A stretch of DNA of 64,000 bases from Edolisoma coerulescens (GCA_013397115.1 VWZW01002760.1:1697812-1761811); one strand, 5' to 3'; positions 1 to 13,700 are shown, counted from the first letter of the stretch. Notes: a model not told the origin generated them from the letters alone. Numbers and translations: made by a program.

Positions 1-3000
1 CCAGTGACAGAAATAAGCTCCACATCTGCTGGAGTTTCTGAGCTGGGCACGGAAATTCCCTTGTTATCTACTAAATGAGAGGTGGATCTGACCAGAGACA
101 ACAACAAAAGCATGTCCCCTCTGGAAAGAGTTGTTTAATGGACAAAAATTTCTTTCCTTTGGCAGTACAGAGGAGCACAACCATGAAAACTGCCACAGCA
201 AGTCACGGCAGTGATTCCCCTCATAATCTCTGAGAATAAAGAGGGACTTGAATACCCTCACCTTTTATTAGCAGAAATCCCAGCAGATCCTCTTGCCATT
301 AACGTCATATAAGAGGATAACCTGCCTCTGGCTTCTCAGATTCTTCTTAGGCTGTTGCTGCTCTTCTTTTTCTCCTTCTACAAGGATGCCAAGAATAAAA
401 TATGAATGAGCACTCCTCAGAACAAAATTGGCTGAAAATGGTATCTAGGGATAAGCAAACATCAAGAAAGTTAAAATTGCACATCTCTTGGATATTTATT
501 GGCTTTTCATGGATAAGAAAGCTGGTTTAAGTTGGGAAAACTTTTCAAGGAAGAATTACTTTTGTTCACAGTGAGCTGCAGCACAGCCCATGTGTGAGGG
601 CTAGAATACCTTTGCAGCCTAGGTCTTCCCAAAGGTAATGATTATAAGACTATACATGACAGTCCATAATAGTTATTTTTTGATTAAAATATTTGAAAAT
701 GCATGTTAAGATATCGCTTCGGTGAATGTTGAGAGTTTAACATTGTTCAAATTGCATCTCCTTAGAGGAAGCAGTGAATTAAACTGTTCACATACTGTAC
801 TCACAGTCACTTCTGTTAGTCAGAGGCAATCCCTTGATATTTTGGCAGCACAATAGTTCTTAAATGCACATGATACCACTCAATACCAAATTATGAGGTA
901 TCCATACTCTGATAATATTTGAAAGAGTATCTCGTGTACCTACTGTGCTGCCTACCATGGTCTAGGCCTGAATCTAAGCAGTATCAGCCTGTCATATTGT
1001 CTCTTCATATCTCCTGCTCTTAGAGGTTGCCAGCATTATTTGTGTTGATTTACCATCCTAGGGGTAGGGAAAGGGGCAACAGAGCTTGTGATCAGGTGAA
1101 GAATTCTGTACCACAAGTAGAATGGCAGGGCTCCAGTGCCCCCAGTCCAACCTCATGGTGCAGCCTCCAATGCAGAATGAAGTCCCCAGGAAGGGTCCCA
1201 GACTTCTACTGAAAGAGAGTCTCTAACCCACCACCACCTGCTCTGAAACACCACTGAAACCTGCCTAGTGCCACTGTGGCACTGTCTGAAAGAACAAAAA
1301 TGTCACTGATTATAATTATTACTCATGGCATTTAAGACATTAATCACAGGAAAAGCTTGGATGATCCACATCTTGTCACTCTAGAGGTAACCATACTCCA
1401 AATCCCGCCATGGTGCTCATCCCTCAGCCAGTCCCTGCAGCCCCATAACATCTGCACTGGGGCTGAGTGAGGCCTGAACCCTGTCCTATCTCTGGGCAGA
1501 GACACATCATGGGTGGGCTGGATCCAGACAAGTTCTGAGGGCTCCCTTCCATTAGGAGTACCACACGTCACTTCTTGGTGCAACCAAATTGTTAATAACT
1601 GTAACAGAAATAAAAATGATCAATAAAAGGTCAGAAATATTTTGTTACTGCAAAGAATTGCATCAATTACAAGCTGTTGAACCTCTCCCTGCAAAACCTG
1701 CATGCAGATGAGTTACCTTGCAGTCTCGAGGCTTTGTTCCTTGTTTTCTTGAGGGTTTTTCCCTTTGGGAAAAAAAAAAAGTTGCCAATTAACTCAATCC
1801 TGTTAAACGTGGCATGCAGCACCTTATTGAAGAATGAGCTTAGGAAAAAAGATTGCACAATTAAGTACCTGTAAACAGATGCAGGCAAAAGGGTTTTATA
1901 CCTTCACACAAAAACTAAGCTTAGCTAACCGATTGCCAGGAGTAATCATAGCAAGGAAGGATCACTCCATACAGGAACCCTTCCTCACATTTTTTCTTGG
2001 ACACCAATTATTGATCAACATTAGAAACAAGATATTTTTCTAAGTAGAACTTTATTCTAAACTATGTATTAACTCATAGGGGTTAGGACTCATAAATCAT
2101 GGTTTTTTAATACACTTTCTGGATGAAGGAACAGTCTGCATTCGTTAGGAGAGAAAGTAAATTTGTGGAAGAAGCAGGAAGCTGTCATGCTTAGTCCAGG
2201 GCTGCTCAGATCTGATACTTTGCAAACATTCAGAAATTTTGCACAAATGGCCCACACATCCATTTTACATGGAAGACATCTGAACAACAACTTCCACAGA
2301 AGTAGAACACTTCATCGTGCTGGTGGTGGTCCTTTCCAGATTTTACAGTATTGCCCAACTTAGCAGGACTTCATGCCTAAGTTTTCCATTGCAAAACACT
2401 TCTGGTCCAAGAAAATATTTAGGCAAGTCACATAGAAAACTAAGACTGTTCATTGTTACAAACTCCAAGTAAATATATGATTCAGCAACACATAAAAAGA
2501 TGTTTTGCCAGCACATATTGAAATTAGATGTAATGCAATACCATTAAGGAAAGGATGTGACAAAAGGCAAATAAGTCTCTATCAGTCAGTTTTAGAGGCA
2601 CACAATAATACAATAATGTTGTTACATTTAGTGTTTCTTTTCCAAGCCCCATGTTATTAGCTGCTTGAGAGGTGCAGTTTTTCAAGGCAAAATGTACTTC
2701 TCGCTGATAATTTTAGCTTTAAATTGAAAACTACCTTTAATTTTTAAGTTTTTTCAAAGAATAACAACAATATTAACTGTAGGGAGTTTCTATTAAGTGT
2801 GTTAAGGGATTTTAACACACCATGAAACCTTCCTCTTCTCCTGACAACACTCTGCTGAATGGTCCCAATGCCTGTATACGATATCTCCAGTTTCCTGTGC
2901 CTGTGCAACCAACAAGAACTCCAAGGATGCCCTTTCTAGCTGCTGCTCCTGTTGTCATGGGAACAGGTGTCAGAAGTAGGTACTTTTAAACTAATCACAG

Positions 3001-4277
3001 TTTCATGTAAAAAATGAGAAACTGTGATTATGTATGAGTGTACCCCCTCTTCTGCTTTTTTTTAAAATACAATCTTTGATAGATGTTTTCCCTCCATTTG
3101 CTATGCTTTTGGTGCACTCATTGGAGTGAGAGCTAACGAGTTCCAACCCGTGCATGTGCGAGGTGCTTGGTACCAGTCTCCAGGTAACAAATTGCCAGTC
3201 CTTATCAAATCTTTCTATAATTGATGTAGTGTGGATCTGCTAGAGCTACTGCAATTGTTTTGAAATTCTAATCTATTTTAGCACATTACTGAACCCAAAA
3301 TCCAATCAGTCACTCCTAGTTATTTCCTGGCTGCTTTTTTGATGAAGTTTGACCAGTGTCATACCATAATGGATTGGCTTTCTTCACTTGCTGAGTATCC
3401 AAAAGTCACTTCTATTTGGATCAAGTCTGGCTGAGTCCCACCAGCCTCAGCCAGTCTGGTAATATCCACTGGGCAGTGGGAAGAAGAGCAGCTGCAGATG
3501 GTCCATGATTTTTTTCGTGCAAAAGGCAATACTGGTCTCAGTTTCAAAACCAAATCTGCTTCTCTGGGGGATCTTTTTCAATAAGCTGATCTAACAGAAG
3601 AGACAACCAGCTAGCCAGAAAGAAAAACAATGCAATTCTGACTTCTGTGATGATATACAAGTTTAATCTGGGAGACTGTGGCAGTGAAATTGTCCATCTA
3701 ATCTTACTGTAGCTACATACCTGTGAAGAGTGTGATTAGATTGCAGAAAACCCAAAATCATAAGTGAAATGAAGCATCTGAATTAAGTAGGCAGGTGCAA
3801 TCCATATAACAGGAGCAAGTAATCATGGCCTAGTATTAGAAATAAGAGGTGTGTTACTGGAAATGCAGGATATCTAAAACAGGGAGGATGCAAGCAACCT
3901 AATTCATAAGTAAAATTCTCATTTGCCAGAAGAACTAACCAGGTTTTCATGCAGACACCATTATCTCCCAACCTCCTACCTGTCCAATCACACAGTTCCA
4001 CCTGATAAAATGTGAGGATTGTAAGACCCACAGGAAAATGTGAGACCTCCTAGATGTGATGAAGACAGTACTAGTTAAACAAGAACCCATCACATCTTGT
4101 TGATTACAGGCTCTAGACATGTCTTTCAGAGATAAAAACTTTTGGTGAGACCATTACACTGAGCAGTATCTTCCTTAAGCAACCTGGACAGTCAGAGGAG
4201 ATAAGGGCAACTGGGCTAACAGGGGTACAATAACATAAAAGATAACAGGAACCGTGTAAGTTTGCAGCTCTGGTGAC
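1..4277. other. Intergenic, unique sequence
   Basis: AT-rich unique DNA with only short open frames lacking family signatures. Apart from the inverted repeat at 2992-3030 I see no gene, RNA gene or mobile element. Confidence 0.75.
2992..3030. repeat. Perfect 13-bp inverted repeat (hairpin) with 13-nt loop
   Basis: Left arm TAATCACAGTTTC (2992-3004) and right arm GAAACTGTGATTA (3018-3030) are exact reverse complements, separated by an A-rich 13-nt loop. No parent repeat family was recognised. It could be the remnant of a palindromic element or a chance hairpin. Confidence 0.8.
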
Positions 4278-4550
4278 CAGTGATGGGACCCAAAGCCCTG
4301 GCATGAAGATGCATCAGGGGAGGTTTAGGTTGGATAACAGGGAAAGATTTTTCACCTAGAGGGTGGTCAGGCACTGGAAGAGACTCCCCAGGGAAGTGGT
4401 CACAGCACCAAAGGTGACAGAGCTCAAGAAGAACAACAATCTCAGACACATGATGTGATTCTTGGGGAGTTCTGTGCAGGGCCAGGAGTTGGACTCAATG
4501 ATCCTCCTGCATGGGTCCCTTCCAACTCAGGATATTCTATGATTTTATGA
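4278..4550 (+). repeat. CR1 LINE 3' fragment
   Basis: Matches the avian CR1 3' end as I know it: heavily diverged from the AGGTTTAGGTTGGAT block, then CAGAGGGTGG-like, CCCCAGGGAAGTGGTCACAG and the terminal CCTTCCAACTCAGGATATTC. It ends with the diagnostic short repeats ATTCTATG and ATTTTATG (4534-4549). 5'-truncated, as is usual for CR1. Confidence 0.9.
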
Positions 4551-5169
4551 AAATTCAATCTGGGCTGTTTGAATTTTGAACTGAAAATGCACACAGAACA
4601 AGAAAAGGGGTTTTTTTTCCGCAACCTTGAGCTAATTCATCATGCAAATGTATAGCAAGTGAGCTATCAACAAATGATCTGCCATACCAAGATGTAAACT
4701 GCTTAATATCCTGCTCAAACCTCTCCAGATGCTGGAGGAAGGGTGCAGCTACAATAAACTGCCTTACATAAAAGAACTAAGTCCTACTCTTTCAAAAAGC
4801 GTAAGAGTTTGTTTCTCATGAATTGCGCTCTTCGAGTGAAAAGCAAATGAGAAGTGTTAAGCAAGTTATCATTTAGGTGTAAATGAGGAAACAATTTCTG
4901 GCATTCAGGCTGCTGCTAGGGAAAGCCTGCAATGCAGACTGCAGTGCTTTAAAAGCCCGACGACAAAAATCCAGAAGAGCCACGACTGATAATCACTTTT
5001 CACTATCATGACTAAAACTAATCTTACAGAAGGCCCAAATGATGACTTTTTCCCCTACTTCACCAAGTCTCTGAAGAATCTGTAATCCACAATGCAGCAT
5101 ATCAATATTTATTTTGTAGATCTCCCTCTGAAGGCAGTGTGCTTTCAGCTGCCAGACAGGTTATTCATT

Positions 5170-5627
5170 ACATGCTGAGCTGGTGGCTGTCCCACGGCAA
5201 ATGCAGGACCCGGCCTCCACGGCAGCTCTGAGGGAGGGGGGGCTGCTGGCCCTGCACCCCACCTGAACAGTCCTGACCAGGCCCATCAGGGACTGCACTC
5301 CCTGCCCAAGCTGAGCTCTCCTCAAACATGTCCCCAGTCCAGTCTCGGGGCCAGTGTGCTGGACAAGCCATGGAGCTGTGCCATAGGTGGATGGACCCCA
5401 AGAATGCACATTTTAGCTTGTCTCCAGCCTATCTTTGTCCCTATATCCTGGATCGACTTTGGACCTATGTAGTAGCCCTGTCTACAACCCTGTCTCCATT
5501 TGCTCCTGATCCCAGTTTGGACCCTGGATTTGGTTCATTACTCGCCTAGTCTGGGACTGTTGATGAACCCTGTTACCATCATCCATCTCTGTCCACCATG
5601 TTCAGACAGGACTTGAAGACATGAAGA
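5170..5627. repeat. Possible old retroelement or degenerate repeat, unassigned
   Basis: GC-rich in its left half. The right half has recurring TGGACCY/CTGGATY and CCTGTCT phrases (about 5440-5545) that look repetitive. It abuts the start of the CR1 fragment at 5628. I cannot assign it to a family; an old LTR fragment is one option. Confidence 0.3.
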
Positions 5628-6036
5628 CATTCTTCCTATGAAGACAGGCTGAGAGAGCTGGGGTTGTCTAGCCTGGAAAAGAGAAGGCTCCAGGGAGACC
5701 TCAGAGTACATTCCAGTACCTAAAGGGGATAATAAAAATAAGGAAGAGTGACCTTTTACACAGGCAGATAAGTGATAGGATAAAGGGCAATGGTTTTAAA
5801 CCAAAAGAAAAGAGATTTAGATTAGATGTTAGGAAGGAATTCTTTACTCAGAGGGTGGGGAAGCACTGGAACAGGTTGCCCAGAGAAGCCATGGATGCCC
5901 CATCCCTGGATTCAAAGGCTGGATGGGACTTTGAGCAACCTGGTCTAGAGGGAGGTGTCCCTGCCCATGGCAGGGGGGGTTGGAACAAGATTGTCTTTAA
6001 AGTCTCTTCCAACCCAAACCATTCTGTGATTCTAAG
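5628..6036 (+). repeat. CR1 LINE 3' fragment
   Basis: About 410 bp. It runs from the GAAGACAGGCTGAGAGAGCT block through GTTAGGAAGGAATTCTTTAC, CACTGGAACAGGTTGCCCAG and GAGCAACCTGGTCTAG to CTTCCAACCCAAACC. It ends with ATTCTGTG and ATTCTAAG (6021-6036). Non-coding remnant, 5'-truncated. Confidence 0.93.
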
Positions 6037-9000
6037 TTCAGCCATCAGTGAGGACACTGACCAGGCTGGAATCACCCTCTGCTCCTGGCTCACCTTCTCT
6101 TATGGAGCAACCAGCCCTTGCTGCTCCCAGACAACTGTTTTGCAATCCCCTAAAATTTTTAACTTTCCTTCTGCCTTTATTCTGCCCATAGGAAAATGGA
6201 AAAGAATGAATTAAATGATACTATTTTGTTCCCCTTGTTAAGAACAACGGGGCAATACATATGAGATCATTTTATAACAGGACCTTGAGAAAGTGTGTAC
6301 CCTGCTTTTTAGACTTGGCACAAACCAAGGAATCATAGGGACTGAACTAATTTGTAGTCAGTAGAACCGGGGCTGAAACCTAAAAGATGAGAAAGACAAA
6401 AAGAAATCTTTTGTGTTCAGCCAGACAGGCAGGAGCTCTGTAGCACACAGACACAGGCGATTATCTCACCAGCTGTAGAGGCTTTAGCTGCCTGCACAAA
6501 AAGAGTTCTTTATTAACAAATGAGATAAATACACTTAGCTTTTGCAAATAAAGCCGTAGGACCAGACTAATGCTGGGAGCTGCCTTACCCCATCCTTTCC
6601 CGTTCAGTGTCCGCAGATGATGCAGGGCAAGTTTCTCTTAGCTGTTACCAGAGCTCCCCTTCGTGTCAAATATCTGAATAACAGCTTTAGCTGCACAATT
6701 CACTGTGCATCTATCTCGGGTCCTGTCTTCCAGGTTCTGGCATGCAAGGGCAATGTGGTCACTAAACTCAGTGTACAGTGGAGCATATTAATTACATGTT
6801 GGAGTGCAAATGCAGTACTGAATTACTCTGATGGGAAAGTTTGTAACTTATTTTATTCTTACAGCTATAGGAGGGATTCTGAGGAGAAAACAAAAGGCAG
6901 GTTATCTCACAAGAAAAAACACTCTATTATCTATTTTCAGTCTAAAGATCTCACACCAGGCACCTGGAAACTGCTTTGCCTTTTAACATCTTCGATTTTA
7001 CCAGATTAATTCCACAAATGGTTTTGGTACTTGGGCAAATGGCAGAACAAACAGTTAGATCCACAAAGTTCTTGTTCAAAATAATGGAAACTATAAATAT
7101 TCATAAAACAGGTTGTGGCACGTTGAGTGGCAGGTTATGCTTAATGCACAGGCTGTTGAATTCAGTCTAACATGTTTCCCCTTTTTTTTGAATGGTGTAG
7201 AGGACTCTCACAAAAAGCTGCATGATATCTGGACTCTTTCAAGAGAAACTTCTGACAATATTACCACTTGCAGGACACGGCACTGCCAAAACATTTCTTG
7301 AAGAGCAATGGTTTGCAAGGAAGAGACTGATACAGGAGAACTCACATTGCTTTCTACAAATAACTGGCTCCCTCCAAGTAGAATCAGGAGCACGGAAAGG
7401 CCTTGGGCAAGATGCTGTCTGGCCCAGCCAGTTCCACTCCTGAAGCTCAGGGGAGCGTGTGCTTTGCTGGGAATACTGCCACTGTCTGAATGTGTTCAGC
7501 ATGTGCTGCCCCTGCCACTTGTCATGAGAGGGTGGGGAAAGGTTCAGGTCATATCCATCACTCCCTCGGGACTGGAAGTGACAGCACTGCCTTTTACCAA
7601 GAGAGTCCTTCAGGACTGTTTAAATACAGCTGTTGGGGTTTTGTGGAAAAGCACAGAGAGAGTGAGCTTGTGACATTCGTTACACACAGCTTAAAATGTT
7701 CTTTCTGCTCTGTGCAGATTTGCAGCTTGTGCTGGCCTTCACCATTACCAGATGCAGTATCTGCCATACCTGTGCAGTCAGGGACATATTCAGAAAGTCT
7801 AAAACCACATTTGAAGTGACTGCTTTCAGCTGGCCCCTTGGCTTTTGGAGGGCTCAGCCCACAGAGAACAGCTTATGGACACAGCTGTCAGGTAACCCAA
7901 CCTAGACCTCACAGAGTAAAATTAAAGAAGCTCTTTGTGAAATTCATATATCCCTAAGAAAGAAGCACTGATTCCTGCTCTTGCAGTGTGAGGAGCATTT
8001 ACTTTGAACTTGTGTTATAGCCAAAACGTTTCTCACTATTTCAGGAAAGATGACTAATTCTTNNNNNNNNNNNNNNNNNNNNNNNNNNNNNNNNNNNNNN
8101 NNNNNNNNNNNNNNNNNNNNNNNNNNNNNNNNNNNNNNNNNNNNNNNNNNNNNNNNNNNNNNNNNNNNNNNNNNNNNNNNNNNNNNNNNNNNNNNNNCTA
8201 CTGTTACTGTTTGTTTGCTTTTTTTTTTTTTCCAGAGGGTCAAGCACCTACATTGTGACGTTTGTATCATTGTACCACAGATGTTGCATCACCCGTGATA
8301 ACAGAAGTCACTGACAGTCACAGAACAAATGGCAAGGTTCCCAGCCACTTCAGTGGGCTAGGACGTCACAGTGTGCTCCATCACAACACCACAGCAGGAA
8401 CAGCACTACCCTAGGATCCTGCCACAGCAGAGTGACATCCAAAACCAAACATGGGACCTTTTAGCCTGTTACCTTGGTCAAAGTTTGAATGGTTGGCCCA
8501 AGGATGGGGTTTGGTGTGGGTACTCTTCACATCACTCAACTCTTTATTTGTTCATTTCTTAGCCTGCCATAAGGAAGTATTTGAGATCTGCTAATTCTGG
8601 GACATGGGACATAATTTTTTTACTTCAGCATTGTCATGAGCAGCATTTGCTGCCTGTATCTTCAGGAAAACCCCTCTTCCTCCCATCAGAAATATTAGCT
8701 CTCACTGGGCACTTAATGTGGGTGTACAAAGTCTTCAGTAAACTGTAGATTAAAAAGTAATCAGGCTGAGTTGAATTTCAGCCTCTTTCCCTGATGACAG
8801 CAACCTTGCTGTAACAAATCCCACAAAAGAAAACAAAATAACATTCTGCATTTCTTAAAATACAGTGCTGAAAAAGTATGAAGTTTTACAAGAAGCGACT
8901 GAGAGGAGGTTATGTTGTCCTTTTCATGTACTAATTAACTGCTCATTCTGCTCTGTAAAGTTGACTCAGAATTTATTGATAGGCTATGCTCTGGGTTTAT

Positions 9001-9261
9001 AAAATAAATTCTGTTTCCTGACTGATCAAAGCATACATTCAAGTTGTACCAAGATGAAAAGCTTCCTAGGAATATTGTCCTGTGGTGGGGTTACCACCTG
9101 TTCTGGTTTGGCTCAGAGCTTCCTAACACGACATGGACCTGAGGAGGGAGATGTGCAAGTGTCAGAGATGGCTACAGCAGAGGGCACAGTTCAGCATAAG
9201 TGGTTCAAGGAGGCAATAGCTGAGACAAAAGGGGAAAAGCAACAACAATAGGAGATGTGAG
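6037..9261. other. Intergenic with assembly gap
   Basis: Unique sequence with no recognisable gene. Open frames here are at most 130 codons without domain signatures, and part of the stretch is the N gap. Confidence 0.7.
8063..8197. other. Assembly gap (135 N)
   Basis: A run of unresolved bases in intergenic DNA. The right flank contains a short T run. Single N bases also occur at 15551 and 20497. Confidence 1.
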
Positions 9262-9440
9262 GGTGGCTGGACACCAGAACAGGTTGCCCAGGAAGGCTAT
9301 AGGCTCTGCATCCTCGGCGATCTTCAAAGCCCAAGCGGACACAGTTCTGGGCAGACTGATCTAGCTGACCCTGCTTGAGTAGAGCAGTTTGACCAGAGGT
9401 TCTCAAGAGGTGCCTTCCAGCCTCAGCTACTGGCACAACA
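9262..9440 (+). repeat. CR1 LINE 3' fragment, diverged
   Basis: Recognised from CACCAGAACAGGTTGCCCAG, then GATCTTCAAAGCCCAAGCGG and CCCTGCTTGAG-like blocks, ending in CCTTCCAGCCTCAGCTAC. The 3' terminal octamers are missing. Older than the copies at 5.6 and 19.9 kb. Confidence 0.8.
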
Positions 9441-10076
9441 GCAGAGAGATCAGCTGGATCCAGAGGTCAGGACAGATAAGAAGAAAGACATTACCAAAGC
9501 TTGCTAGAATAAGGCCAGGAACCATTGTTACAAAGAGATTATGAAATGAATGTCTCTGATGTTCTCAACTGGTGATTCTGGGAATAGATGATTCCTGAAG
9601 GCACCACGAATACCATCCAATTCCTAATGTGTAGCAGCCAACTCCACATAAGAAGTGCTAAAAGCTCCAGAGTTCACCCTGTCTTCCTTAGAAAGTATCA
9701 GGGAGGCACAGACACTTAAACCATGCCCACATTGTCTTATTTCTTCACACATGAAGACACTCCCTTTCAGACTTTCCTGATCGTACAGCTATAGGGAGCA
9801 CTGTAGAAACAGGACACTGGCTCATGTTCATATGTTTGCCCTTCCAGCCTGGAGTATTCTGACTGACTAAGGAAGAAATATGCAGTAGGCACCTGGGAGA
9901 ACTGGAAAGTACTCCTGCTAAGAAGGCTTCAAATACCTTAAATTTTAGATTAAAGAAAGCACAATGCCAAAGCTGGCAGTTGTTAGAGCGAATTGTCCTC
10001 AGATCTTCCATTAACCCAGAGGACTGCAGTGATCAGCCCAAGAGACCATGGGCTGGGAGGTGTGGTATGGACCTGT

Positions 10077-10756
10077 TGTACTGGGTTTGAATGGCCTGGT
10101 TTTGGTAGCAGGGGTGCTACAGGGGTGGCTTCTGTGAGAATCTGATGGAAGCTTCCTACATGTCCAGCAATCCCTGGCAGCTCCAAGGTGGAGCAGGTGT
10201 CCTGGGAGGACTTGTGACCCTATGGGGGACCCATGTTGGAGCAGTCCATCCTTGAGGGATTGACCTCATGAAAGAGTGACCCACTCTGGAGCAGTCTGGA
10301 GAGAAGTTCTGCCCATGGGATGAGATCTCACATGAGAGAAGTTCATGGAGATCTGTCTGCCGTGAGAGAGACTCCATGCTGGAGCAGGGGAAGGACTCCT
10401 CTCCCAAAGCAGTGGCAGAAACAACATGTGATAAACAGACCATAACCCCCATTTCCATCTCTCTGTGCCACTGGTGGGGAGGAGGTAGAGCTGGGAAGGA
10501 AAAAAAGGTGGGGGGAAGATGTCTTTAAGGTCTTATACTACCTCTCATTATCCTATTCTGATTTTGTTAGTAATAAATTCAATATCTCTAGTTCAAGTCC
10601 AGTTTGTCCGTGATGGTATTTGGTGAGTGATTTCTCTCTGTCCTTATTTCAACTCATGAACCTCCATCACTTTTCCTCTCCCCTGTCCAGGTGTGGAGGG
10701 GAGTGAGAGAGAGGCTTTGGTGGGTGTCTGGCACCCAGACAGGGTCACCCACTACA
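10077..10756 (+). mobile_element. Solo LTR of an endogenous retrovirus, 680 bp, with 5-bp target duplication
   Basis: Starts TGTACTGGGTTTG and ends CACCCACTACA (TG...CA termini). It is flanked by the identical pentamer CCTGT at 10072-10076 and 10757-10761. It contains a poly(A) signal AATAAA (10572-10577) followed by a T-rich stretch, which sets the + orientation. The left third (TTTTGGTAGCAGGGGTGCTA) and right third (GTCTTTAAGG, then CCTCTCATTATCCTA) resemble, from memory, a common passerine ERVL-like LTR family. No retroviral coding sequence lies next to it, so this is a recombined solo LTR. Family assignment is less certain than element type. Confidence 0.85.
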
Positions 10757-10761
10757 CCTGT

Positions 10762-13700
10762 GTAATGCTGTTCACTCACTCTAAGTCCAGCTTTAAGCCC
10801 AAATTCATCTTGCAGTCAAGCTGCCTGGTTTCAAGTCCAAGCTCAGAAGCACATGTTTATCTCATGGTGATACTTGAGGGAGTTAGAAAGAAAGCCTGAG
10901 ATGCTCAGCACAGGCTCTGCCACGTGTACCCTGCAGAGCAGTTTGGCAGGACACCAGCAGCCCACCAGACTCCTGCATTCCCTACTTCCCAGGGCTTTCA
11001 AGGGATGTCGTATGGCCAATGGCAAGCAGACAAATTGGCCAATTCTCCTTCATAGAGGCCCTCTGTTATAACACGATATAAATCTTCCAAGTCTAAGCCT
11101 GCATCATCTGTAAGATGGGTACTGGTGGGAAGCAGCCAGGACAAAAGCCAAGCTCCATACCCCAACTGTTTTTCCAGCTCATTGAGCAGCCCTGGAGCAA
11201 TTAAGAATGGTAAATCACAGAGACTAAAGGAAAGCGTGAGTCTATGTTTGTGTATGTAAGCAATTTTAGCTCTAACATGGATGTTCTTCCCCTCATAATA
11301 ATCGTGCTTAAATAAGAGATAAAAAACCTCACACTGAGCGCTACCAGCACCAGTTCTTACATTTAAAAGGTAATTGTGGAATGTTTCACACTGGGTACAG
11401 TGAGGTGGGGAAGGAGTTGTAGCTGCTGAGACACGAGCTGAGGGCAGTGCAGATGCACACACAGCTCCTCATGCCCAGACTGTTGCCTGCAACCACACAG
11501 ACCCCTGAGCTCTCAGGATTCACACCCCTGCTCCACCCTAAAGCTTCCCCATATGCAGCAAGAGGAGGCATCCCAAATGAATCCTTTCCTCTCTGACCAG
11601 CACCTCAGGTTATTGACAGATTGGTCAATTCAATTCCAGCACAGAGTCACTTTTAGCTTGAATTCAGGGTTCTTCAGCTGCAGTTGTGAGAGATGTCAAT
11701 GCCACAGGAGTGGAGAGGCTTCCCCTAACACCCAGTAATCCAGCCCTGATGTACAGCAGTAGCATGGCTGAATATGCTGAGTTTAAAAGGCTTAACTCTG
11801 TTACTGGTGCAAATAAAAAAAGTTATCTACATAAAATCAATTGAAATACTTACGTTAATAATGCCACTGACAGACTCCTTTTTAAACAAAATCTAAGCCC
11901 TTGGCCTGGATGGTGGTTTCTCTTTATAGGATAACAAATTATTATTTTTTGTACTTTTCACTCTTAAAATGCCGGTAATGTTGCTAACATGAATGGTGAT
12001 GAACAATAATGTCACACCTCAAGAGAAATCCACTGATAAGGGGGTGCAGGCATGATGACACACAAATTTCCTGAACCAACAGGCACAAAATCAACCTCAC
12101 TGATTTCAACAGCACTTGGATCCAGCTAAACCAGAATTGTTCAAGAGGAATTTTGGCCAAAAATACATTTCAAAGTGCTTTCCCAAACCAGAAAAGTATT
12201 CCTGCACAAACAACAAAAACAGAACCACCCATGTTCCATCCAACAAATTCTAAGATACTCCCCTTCTCGCAAAGCTGTGGATCTCCATGGAAAGCAGGAG
12301 ATGAAACAGTACTGCAGCCACACTTGGGAAGGTGACATGGGGGCACAAACCACCCCACATATGGCCATGGGTAACAGATGGCTACAGAAATAAAGGTGTC
12401 TTTCTTCCAGTCCATCCTCAAGGCCTGATCCTTTGAACTCAAAGCCATTTTTGGGCACTCAGCATCATTGTGGATGCAGGTTGTGAGGAGCTCCCTGCTT
12501 AATTTTTTCCAAGGCTGAGGAAAATAAATAAGAAATTTTCTTCAGAGTCCTAAGTCTCAGCATGCTTTGTGCACTCCTACCATCCAGAAACACCAGCTAG
12601 CAAGCACATTTCAAATTAAACTGCTCTAAAACATGGCAGCAATTTAGATCATTCTGCTTATCTATTCCTATACTGACATCCCACCATGAACGTCCACAGG
12701 GTCAATGCCTGCACCTGTGTCAATGTTACACTTCAGGAGAGGTCCCAGGGCACAATCTGCTTGTCTTGTTTGTTTGTTATCAGCTGTCTGACTCGTTGCT
12801 ACAATATTGTCTTTGCTGATCCTGTCTGATCAGTATGGGGACTCAGCCTCCTTCAGAATCTGCCTGCCAGTCCTACACTGCTCTGGCGGGCACAAGGGAC
12901 ACCAGTAACATCCCAGCTTGGCACAGCTCCTCTTGGAAGGATTATTCATTTTCTTCTTCAGGCTTCTAGGATATAAAGAGGAATCACAGGCCAAGCAGAC
13001 TTCTCCCTGCTGAGCTCACCAGATTTCTGTCCCACTGCAAGTCTACAGGCTCGGAATCTTCCTGCAGGCCCAGGCAGCACCAGCCACGGTCTCTGTCTCT
13101 GTCTCAGGAACAGTTTGGAACACAGGCTCATCATGTTTTTATCTGCAAAACAGTGGGGCTCCAGAGCAGAATTACTACAGACACAAGCACCTGCACCAGG
13201 GTGCTCAGGCTACAGATGTCAAAATGCAAAGCTTCAAAACAATAGAGAGGACCAGAAAGGTCCTTACTGTGCTTCTTGCCAGCTACGGCTGACATAGGAC
13301 AAAACATTACCACTGCCTTGCAGGATTATTTCAAGGTCTTGGAGACAGGAGCAAAGGATGGGCCATTTCATGGCACAGACTTTCTAACGAGATCTCCAGC
13401 TGGTTTATGAATCAGAAAGCTCAGGGAGAGCTCACAGTGGCAGACATGAGCAAGCCTTGCTGTCATTTTGAGAAATCTTTCTCCCAGAGATGTGCAGGAC
13501 GGGCATCAGAGCTCTGCAGACCTGTGAGGTTAATTCACTGCTTTTCTTCCCTGATGCAGCTGAGCATGAGGGAAGGGACACACTCCACACCTTCAGGGCA
13601 AACATTAGCAATGTGTCTCTGAACAATGCACCTCACCAGGCTCTCCCTCATTTATAAATGGAGCAGTTCATGGTGTAACTACCAGACAAATCACTCAGCT

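Noticed and set aside
10077..10756. Possible full endogenous retrovirus around the LTR
   Set aside because: No second LTR, primer-binding site followed by gag/pol, or retroviral coding similarity nearby. The immediate target duplication shows it is a solo LTR.
10998..11462. Antisense open frame of 154 codons
   Set aside because: No recognisable domain, no exon-like splice borders, and a length compatible with chance in 64 kb. Not reported as a gene.
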